A stretch of DNA of 9,992 nt, taken from contig JAATVT010000070.1 of the NCBI GenBank assembly GCA_014523685.1, forward strand, positions 1 to 9,992. The letters run 5' to 3'. This stretch comes from Nitrososphaerales archaeon TH5893. Its GTDB lineage: Archaea; Thermoproteota; Nitrososphaeria; Nitrososphaerales; Nitrososphaeraceae. Of this stretch, positions 5,945-9,992 are shown piece after piece. A program made the position numbers and the translations under genes. Each line of letters starts with the position of its first letter. Position 1 is the first letter of the stretch. The notes under the pieces are model-generated. The model was not told the DNA's origin. It was given only the letters and a program-made list of their open reading frames with translations, and made no database searches.

Positions 5945-6091
5945 ATGGATTCTTTCCCACCTAAGGAATTGTGGTGCTTTAATTGTAATTGTACAATAGC
6001 TGTATGTATCCATGACAACTGCCCCAGACATTGTGATATGTGTACGAGAATTAGAGAAATTATGTTAAAAACAACAGGGGTACCATCATAG
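5945..6091 (+). CDS. 48-aa Cys-rich putative metal-binding microprotein
   Basis: Seven cysteines and two histidines in 48 residues: C11, C14, C16, C21, H23, C26, H29, C30 and C33 (WCFNCNC, VCIHDNC, HCDMC). The density is enough to bind one or two zinc ions, or another thiophilic metal. The N-terminus is MDSFPPKELW and the C-terminal third is a short basic helix-prone segment (RIREIMLKTTG). No signal peptide, so cytoplasmic. No known family is recognised. The ATG at 5945 has a TATA-like box 29 nt upstream. It is the last of four neighbouring Cys-rich small genes and is easily missed because of its size. Confidence 0.62.
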   Translation: MDSFPPKELWCFNCNCTIAVCIHDNCPRHCDMCTRIREIMLKTTGVPS

Positions 6092-6220
6092 TACAAGTTA
6101 AATTATTTTCTGTAACTCAAATATACGGCGTCATATCACTACAGTATTGATATAGACTTAAACATCTAGTAAAAATTAGTAACTTCATAAGTTCCAGCCT
6201 ATGAAGGAATTTGGCCATAA

Positions 6221-6340
6221 ATGAATAATCTCGTCATTCCGGTTGAAAGCCTGGAAAATAAAAAAGCTTTGTCAGTTAATCCAGAGAAATGTGTGGTCAT
6301 AAAAAATTATGGGAGATACATCACGAGGCAGTTTCATTAG
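6221..6340 (+). CDS. Possible 39-aa protein convergent with the cupredoxin gene
   Basis: ATG-initiated frame beginning MNNLVIPVESLENKKALSVN and ending YGRYITRQFH, with one Cys and a soluble, mixed composition. It overlaps the last 4 nt of the convergent cupredoxin gene. A mini-ORF of 7 codons (MKEFGHK) starts at 6201, about 27 nt after a TATA-like taaaaatta (6169-6178), and its TGA overlaps the ATG at 6221 as ATGA, an arrangement used for translational coupling. No family recognised; a chance frame is possible. Confidence 0.27.
   Translation: MNNLVIPVESLENKKALSVNPEKCVVIKNYGRYITRQFH
6298..6311 (-). terminator. Possible poly-U terminator of the cupredoxin gene
   Basis: On the minus strand a T6 run (6301-6306) sits 31 nt after the cupredoxin stop codon, inside a small inverted repeat, CATAA/TTATG. 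Archaeal transcription often ends at such T-runs. It lies inside the candidate 39-aa ORF on the other strand. Confidence 0.3.
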
Positions 6341-6981
6341 TTAACCACTACACTACCTGTCATCCATGGATGCAGAATACACACATAATTGTATGCTCCA
6401 GGCTTTTCAAATGTAGCAGTAAATGCGTTCCCAGAACCAGGATATTGCTGTTCAAGTCCCGTTGGAAGAAACCAGCCAGAATTAACATACTTCTCAGTAC
6501 CAGTCATAGAATAATTTGCATTAGGATTCATGTACTTTACGTTGCCTGAAGAATCAATTGTAACAGGGTTGTATGTTCTTGCATTAACGCCCATTAGGGT
6601 ACTCATTCCGCCTTTATCGGGTATCAAAAGTTCTTCATTATTAGAACCCGGCGGTAGAGGGATGAATTTTGTAGTATTTGCAACAAGAAGTGGAGATACT
6701 ACTCCTGCCATTGTGTTATTATCAAGCATAAATGTAACAGTGTGGGGTTCCGCTGCTGCCTCTGTTGGATTATACCATGTTACACTTTCGCCAGCGCTTA
6801 TCTCTACTTTTTGGGGGACAAATATAGTCCACGGAGCAGTAGCGTTTCCCCCTCCAGCGGCCACCTTCACTGTGGTCGCTGGTTGTTCTTGTGCTGTTGT
6901 GTTATTGATATTATGTTGTAATACGCCAACACTAGTCACAACGACAATCATAATCATTTTAATGAATACAAACTTGTCCAT
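6337..6981 (-). CDS. Exported cupredoxin (plastocyanin/azurin-like blue copper protein)
   Basis: An extracytoplasmic type 1 copper protein, likely an electron carrier or copper-binding surface protein; Thaumarchaeota use many of these in place of cytochromes. With the start at 6981 it has 214 aa: a signal peptide or anchor (MDKFVFIKMIMIVVVTSVGV), a linker starting near AQEQPATT, then a beta-sandwich. The copper ligands are His80 in EPHTVTF and the C-terminal Cys201, His204 and Met207 in CILHPWM, an intact C-x2-H-x2-M site. About 120 residues separate the first His from the Cys, far more than in plastocyanin, so a large insertion is present. A longer frame begins at 7086, but a TATATATA box lies 28 nt before 6981 and inside that frame, so 6981 (or 7005) is preferred. 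Downstream of an exported amidohydrolase gene. Confidence 0.85.
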   Translation of the reverse strand: MDKFVFIKMIMIVVVTSVGVLQHNINNTTAQEQPATTVKVAAGGGNATAPWTIFVPQKVEISAGESVTWYNPTEAAAEPHTVTFMLDNNTMAGVVSPLLVANTTKFIPLPPGSNNEELLIPDKGGMSTLMGVNARTYNPVTIDSSGNVKYMNPNANYSMTGTEKYVNSGWFLPTGLEQQYPGSGNAFTATFEKPGAYNYVCILHPWMTGSVVVN

Positions 6982-7004
6982 ATTGGGAGTAATAATATTA
7001 GTCA

Positions 7005-7012
7005 TATATATA
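7005..7012 (-). promoter_or_regulatory. TATA box for the cupredoxin gene
   Basis: A TATATATA run centred about 28 nt before the ATG at 6981, giving a leaderless transcript from that start. It overlaps the alternative ATG at 7005 and lies inside the longest open frame, arguing against the start at 7086. Confidence 0.5.
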
Positions 7013-7108
7013 ACAAAACGGTTCAGGAGAACTGCACTTCGGTATTTGGCAAAATCCCCAAAACCATACCAAATTTGATTTTTCATTTAATAATCAGGAG
7101 AAATGGTT

Positions 7109-7114
7109 AAAAAA
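7109..7114 (-). terminator. Poly-U terminator candidate after the amidohydrolase gene
   Basis: A T6 run on the minus strand (attttttaacc context) begins 18 nt after the amidohydrolase stop codon and precedes the cupredoxin promoter. This is the T-rich type of archaeal terminator and suggests the two genes are transcribed separately. Confidence 0.35.
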
Positions 7115-7131
7115 TGCTATCATTTCCTATT

Positions 7132-8469
7132 TCAATCTCTAATTATCTGTTTGTTATCAATAAATTGACCGTCAACAATTACCGCTTCGATTTTCTTGGT
7201 ATTTCTTATATCATCCAATGGATTGTCAGAGAGTACTATCATATCTGCTTGCTTTCCTGGTTCTATGGTGCCTACGTCTTCTTCTATATCTAGGGCTTGA
7301 GCTCCATTCCTGGTTGCTATTTTGATAACCTCCAATGGCGGAATGCCAGCTTCTACCAGAAGTTCTAGTTCATGATGCAAGCTAGCTCCAGGAACCAAAT
7401 CAAAGTTTGGAATATCAGTACCTGATAATATAGGGACTCCATTATCATACATCATTTTTGTAAGCTGCAGTACTTTAGGCCAGAGATATTGATATTGTGG
7501 TTCTCCCTTTATCATTGCTTCATAAATATCTAATGTCGGATCTACGGGAATGCTGTTACTCGCTACAGCTTTTATCATTTCGTTAATTTCAGGTCCGTTC
7601 AAGTCAACCAGATCAAGCCACAAGAAATGGTTGAAAGGATGGTCACCGGATTCTAAAAATTTCTGTTTGCTCTCTTTTGAGAGCAAGAATGGACTTACAG
7701 GAATACCATGAGTAAGAGCATCAATACCAAGATTGGCTGCATCGGTCCAACTTGTTAGATACAAATGTCCAATGACCTTTGTTCCATTTGAATGCGCCTC
7801 ATGTATTGCAGCCTGTGCTAGTTTTGGGGTAAGTCCCACGTACATTTTGACATAGTCCACACCTGCTTCTATTTGGTTGCGAACCTCTTGTCTAACATCC
7901 TGCTCTGTTACTACCTGTTTTTCCACAAACGGAACGTGGATTTCCGGAGTGTTAAGCAACTGTCCTGCTGTAAAAATTTGGGGGCCCATAATTTTTCCTT
8001 CGGAAATATTTTTTTTAAGAGCAACTGATTGTTCAGTAGGTCCACCTGTATTTCTTATTGTAGTTATTCCGTAAGCCAAAAGCATACTTAGCATATCCTC
8101 AGATTCGCTTTGATTGTATGAGTTTTTGAGTACATTTGCAACATGTGCATGCATGTCGAATAGTCCAGGTATGATGTATTTGCCAGTTAGATTTATGACA
8201 TTTTTAGCTGCAAAGGAGAGGTCAGAGTTAACTGTAGCATTATCAGATAGATCTGCTATTCTACTCCCGTTGATAACTATTGTAGTGTTCGGTTTAGGTA
8301 AATCACCTGTTCCATCAATTACTGTCGCATTTTCCAAGATAATTATTCCGGCATTATTTTGTGCCAATCTCTGGTTGGGCATAGCAGTGAGGGGAGTTTG
8401 AATAGTACTAGCAGCATTTGGAATCATTGTGGGAGATATAAACAGGAATGATATCGCTACCATTGTCAC
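7132..8469 (-). CDS. Exported amidohydrolase, imidazolonepropionase-like (445 aa)
   Basis: A metal-dependent hydrolase of the amidohydrolase superfamily, in the group with imidazolonepropionase and prolidase-like dipeptidases; substrates are amides, cyclic imides or dipeptides. The composite beta-domain starts at IIILENATVIDGTG (42-55), then GKYIIPGLFDMHAH (96-109) with metal ligands H107 and H109, a likely bridging Lys208 in VKMY, H235 in IGH, H254 in LTHG and the catalytic D352 in SGTD. The end, GTIEPGKQADMIVL (400-413), is the family's closing beta-strand motif. The first 20 residues are hydrophobic (VAISFLFISPTM), indicating export or membrane anchoring. The start is uncertain: GTG at 8469 or ATG at 8463 are the only usual start codons, yet a Lys-rich segment that would complete a signal peptide lies upstream without any start codon. 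The specific substrate is unknown. Confidence 0.85.
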   Translation of the reverse strand: MTMVAISFLFISPTMIPNAASTIQTPLTAMPNQRLAQNNAGIIILENATVIDGTGDLPKPNTTIVINGSRIADLSDNATVNSDLSFAAKNVINLTGKYIIPGLFDMHAHVANVLKNSYNQSESEDMLSMLLAYGITTIRNTGGPTEQSVALKKNISEGKIMGPQIFTAGQLLNTPEIHVPFVEKQVVTEQDVRQEVRNQIEAGVDYVKMYVGLTPKLAQAAIHEAHSNGTKVIGHLYLTSWTDAANLGIDALTHGIPVSPFLLSKESKQKFLESGDHPFNHFLWLDLVDLNGPEINEMIKAVASNSIPVDPTLDIYEAMIKGEPQYQYLWPKVLQLTKMMYDNGVPILSGTDIPNFDLVPGASLHHELELLVEAGIPPLEVIKIATRNGAQALDIEEDVGTIEPGKQADMIVLSDNPLDDIRNTKKIEAVIVDGQFIDNKQIIRD

Positions 8470-8511
8470 TGATATGACCGATGATAACTTTACCTTGTTA
8501 CTTTTGATATT

Positions 8512-8715
8512 ATGAAAGTGTTTCTCACCTGGCTATGGGTTAGCTATATGTTATTATTCACTGTTATTATAATTTCCACTTATTCGATAACCATATCTCG
8601 AAAGCGATGGACTTATGCAATACAATCAAGGATACTAGAAATTAACTTAAATTACTGTAATAGGGTAACAACTCCTATAAAGATTATGATTGAGGTGATA
8701 GGATTCTTATTATGA
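8512..8715 (+). CDS. Doubtful 67-aa membrane ORF
   Basis: ATG frame whose first 30 residues are strongly hydrophobic (WLWVSYMLLFTVIII), followed by a basic turn (SRKRW) and a featureless tail. It could be a one-pass membrane protein, but it has no good TATA box or Shine-Dalgarno sequence, overlaps the likely 5' region of the amidohydrolase gene, and matches no family I know. AT-rich DNA readily gives hydrophobic frames of this kind by chance. Confidence 0.17.
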   Translation: MKVFLTWLWVSYMLLFTVIIISTYSITISRKRWTYAIQSRILEINLNYCNRVTTPIKIMIEVIGFLL

Positions 8716-8784
8716 TATCTTTTGTGAGTCATACGATACACGAAACCGATTAGACAATATTAGACAGATGCCGATTACGGATAT

Positions 8785-8889
8785 CTAAAGCTCTTTCTTA
8801 ATGCAGTTCGATACAACTCGTCTCATAACATCTAATGGTCGATTATTTGGAGCTATAGTCTGAGTCTCCCCATGCTCATGGTAATCCAC
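8785..8889 (-). CDS. Possible 34-aa protein
   Basis: A GTG-initiated frame on the minus strand reading VDYHEHGETQTIAPNN followed by RPLDVMRRVVSNCIKKEL. The composition (acidic/His N-terminus, amphipathic basic helix at the end, few rare residues) looks clearly protein-like. The frame is open for only two more sense codons upstream before a TGA, so it is either a tiny complete gene or the 3' remnant of a longer one. A TATA-like ttctaaat lies about 20-27 nt upstream of the GTG. No family recognised. Confidence 0.33.
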   Translation of the reverse strand: MDYHEHGETQTIAPNNRPLDVMRRVVSNCIKKEL

Positions 8890-8966
8890 TAATTCGATGT
8901 ATCATTTAGAAATGCGACAATAGTTGTAGTTAAGCAAAGTCATCCTGTTCTAGAACTACTGCATAC

Positions 8967-8976
8967 CTAAAAATAA
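8967..8976 (+). promoter_or_regulatory. TATA-like box for the secreted GHTHT protein
   Basis: Reads ctaaaaataa, centred 26 nt upstream of the ATG at 8998, with no Shine-Dalgarno sequence between. Consistent with a leaderless transcript. Confidence 0.5.
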
Positions 8977-8997
8977 TCGAACTACTAATGATCATTA

Positions 8998-9588
8998 ATG
9001 ACGACTATTAGACATGCTACCATATTCACTTTGCTAGCAACAATTCTTACGGTCTCTGTCGTTTTTTCCCAAGTAAGTCACGAAACCACAGCAACTCCTC
9101 GAAACTACCAGAATAAGAACTTCACTTTTGGTGCAATATCCAGTATACAAAATGACGAAAGCGGTAAACCTGATTGGATAATTACAGGTCATTGGAAGAC
9201 CGATCTACTAAGTGAGAATGCATCGAAGACAGTAATGGGTAATACAACTTCTCCTTTTGCAAGATCTCCATTTGACACACAAATTGAAATGATAAGACTA
9301 AATGGAACAGCTGGACATACTCACACTATTACCAACTTCGTTTTAGCGAACGTGTCACAGCCTAACAACATGACAAAGGTATTTAACGGAACATCTACAG
9401 CAAGTATGAGGGAAGGACCAGTTACAGACATACCCACAACAATAAGAATAATGGGAGATAAAGTGATAAGCATATGGCTTGACCCTTCAAGAATAGAAAA
9501 CCACTACGGCAATACGCCAATTTATGGTGTAATTATGGACGTCGATAAATCGCGACCGGGTCCCGCTGGGACTTCGGCCCTCAAATGA
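8998..9588 (+). CDS. Secreted conserved-type protein with GHTHT motif (196 aa)
   Basis: Function unknown. The N-terminus is a clear signal peptide: basic start (MTTIRH), hydrophobic core (ATIFTLLATILTVSVVF) and a likely cleavage region near SQVSHET. The mature part begins with a beta-rich segment, FTFGAISSIQND (42-53), then DWIITGHWK (59-67), and contains GTAGHTHTITNF (103-114), whose His107 and His109, with His65, are plausible metal ligands. Many Asn-x-Ser/Thr sites (such as NASK, NGTA, NVSQ, NMTK, NGTS) suggest a glycosylated surface protein. I recall proteins of this general type in thaumarchaeal genomes but cannot name a family. The start at ATG 8998 is supported by a TATA box 26 nt upstream. 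The following gene is also exported and has its own promoter. Confidence 0.75.
   Translation: MTTIRHATIFTLLATILTVSVVFSQVSHETTATPRNYQNKNFTFGAISSIQNDESGKPDWIITGHWKTDLLSENASKTVMGNTTSPFARSPFDTQIEMIRLNGTAGHTHTITNFVLANVSQPNNMTKVFNGTSTASMREGPVTDIPTTIRIMGDKVISIWLDPSRIENHYGNTPIYGVIMDVDKSRPGPAGTSALK
9560..9572 (+). other. GC-rich hairpin at the 3' end of the secreted protein gene
   Basis: GTCCC GCT GGGAC, a perfect 5-bp stem with a 3-nt loop inside the last codons of the gene, in an otherwise AT-rich setting. It might stabilise the mRNA end or aid termination together with the T-runs that follow. Confidence 0.25.
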
Positions 9589-9599
9589 GAAAATAGGCA

Positions 9600-9655
9600 C
9601 TCAAAAAGCAAGAGTAGGCATGAAAATATTTTTTCTTCACCGCACTTTTTTTGAG
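9600..9655 (+). terminator. T-rich terminator region
   Basis: Downstream of the stop at 9588 there are two T-runs (9629-9634 and 9646-9652), and an 8-bp inverted repeat CTCAAAAA (9600-9607) / TTTTTGAG (9648-9655) brackets them. The T-runs are typical of archaeal termination; the long-looped stem may be incidental. Confidence 0.4.
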
Positions 9656-9733
9656 AAATGAGGAAGGATTGTAAAAATATGTATGGGTTAGTTCAATGAT
9701 TTGGGTTATAAAATATTGTATGAGATATTATTC

Positions 9734-9740
9734 ATTTATA
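9734..9740 (+). promoter_or_regulatory. TATA box for the NHL-repeat gene
   Basis: Reads atttata, centred 29 nt upstream of the ATG at 9766, with no Shine-Dalgarno sequence. Supports an independent leaderless transcript. Confidence 0.45.
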
Positions 9741-9765
9741 TGAAACTTCTATAGTAACCGTAGGT

Positions 9766-9992
9766 ATGTTTCAAAGCATCAAAACCTGGCTTATGGTTTT
9801 GACAATTATTATGTTTTCTGCCACGATAATAACAAGCCCCATATTTATTACAGCGGCCGCTCAAGGACAGCAATATTCTTTTGTTACAAAATGGGGATCT
9901 GAGGGTATAGGTTTCGGTAAGTTCAGACAACCACTAGATATAGCTATAGATTCTGACAATAATGTATATGTTACAGACACAACAAGCGTATC
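9766..9992 (+). CDS. Exported NHL-repeat protein, 5' part only
   Basis: The reading frame runs off the window end after 75 codons. It starts with a signal peptide (MFQSIKTWLMVLTIIMFSAT, hydrophobic to about residue 32, with a likely cleavage after TAAAQG). The mature part begins QYSFVTKWGSEGIGFGKF and then RQPLDIAIDSDNNVYVTDT, which is a textbook NHL repeat (G-x-F-x-x-P-x-x-IAID-x-x-NVYVTD), the unit of a six-bladed beta-propeller. Such proteins are usually surface-exposed and bind proteins, glycans or other ligands; some have enzymatic activity. The full length and repeat number cannot be seen. The start at ATG 9766 is supported by a TATA box 29 nt upstream. It follows another secreted-protein gene on the same strand. 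Confidence 0.85.
   Translation, partial: MFQSIKTWLMVLTIIMFSATIITSPIFITAAAQGQQYSFVTKWGSEGIGFGKFRQPLDIAIDSDNNVYVTDTTSV

Larger units (their letters stand above)
8470..8997. other. Sparse 528-nt region between divergent genes
   Basis: No recognisable gene fills this gap. On the minus strand it holds the unstarted extension of the amidohydrolase frame (to 8532), with a GGTGAG at 8524-8529 that has no start codon at useful distance. On the plus strand there is a doubtful 67-codon hydrophobic frame (8512-8715), and on the minus strand a protein-like 34-aa frame (8785-8889). No tRNA-like cloverleaf, long repeat or terminator was seen. Confidence 0.4.

Noticed and set aside
6289..7078. Two plus-strand frames (86 and 182 codons) opposite the cupredoxin
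   Set aside because: The cupredoxin has an intact copper site and signal peptide on the minus strand; the 182-codon frame is its antisense image and has no recognisable motif.
7877..8401. Two plus-strand frames inside the amidohydrolase gene
   Set aside because: Antisense shadows of a gene whose catalytic residues are all present.
8800..8835. TTCGA-containing stretch resembling a tRNA T-arm
   Set aside because: No matching T-stem, anticodon arm or acceptor stem could be built around it.
9736..9930. Minus-strand 64-codon frame
   Set aside because: Opposite the NHL-repeat gene, which has a signal peptide, promoter and clear NHL repeat on the plus strand.
1..9992. CRISPR array, insertion sequence, or defence system
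   Set aside because: No regularly spaced repeats, transposase, long terminal inverted repeats, nuclease or defence-type domains were found on either strand.

Overview
The window is AT-rich archaeal DNA that looks like an ammonia-oxidising Thaumarchaeon (Nitrososphaeria), most like the Nitrososphaera/Nitrosocosmicus group. This is inferred from gene content: exported cupredoxin, NHL and amidohydrolase proteins, a GlnK/PII-type regulator, a UBP-type zinc finger and several very small Cys-rich proteins. Promoter layout agrees: many genes have an archaeal TATA-like box about 23-30 nt upstream of the start codon and no Shine-Dalgarno sequence, as expected for leaderless mRNAs. No rRNA, tRNA, CRISPR array, insertion sequence or phage gene was found.

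Layout. Positions 72-2254 (minus strand) carry two glycosyltransferases of different folds, a GT4-like protein and a MurG/GT28-like protein, suggesting surface or exopolysaccharide glycan synthesis. Positions 2456-4200 (plus strand) carry a doubtful small membrane ORF, a Zn/Mn-type ABC transporter ATPase with no permease or binding protein beside it, a WHIH-containing protein resembling the HemS/ChuX heme-handling fold, and a possible 34-aa ORF. Positions 4229-6091 hold a PII-like regulator lacking the 2-oxoglutarate-binding Gln39, then four consecutive tiny Cys-rich proteins (two minus, two plus), three of them with start sites re-assigned or newly read here. Positions 6337-8469 (minus) encode an exported one-domain cupredoxin with an unusually long insertion between its copper ligands and an exported imidazolonepropionase-like amidohydrolase. 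Positions 8998-9992 (plus) encode a secreted protein with a GHTHT motif and the beginning of an exported NHL-repeat beta-propeller.

How they may work together. The left end is glycan synthesis and the right end is a set of cell-surface proteins. The middle is dominated by metal chemistry: metal uptake ATPase, possible heme protein and zinc fingers. There is no long operon; most genes appear to have their own promoter. No complete new defence or mobile system is visible. The most notable features are the Cys-rich small-protein island, the atypical PII, the orphan metal ATPase and several small ORFs that automatic annotation would probably miss.
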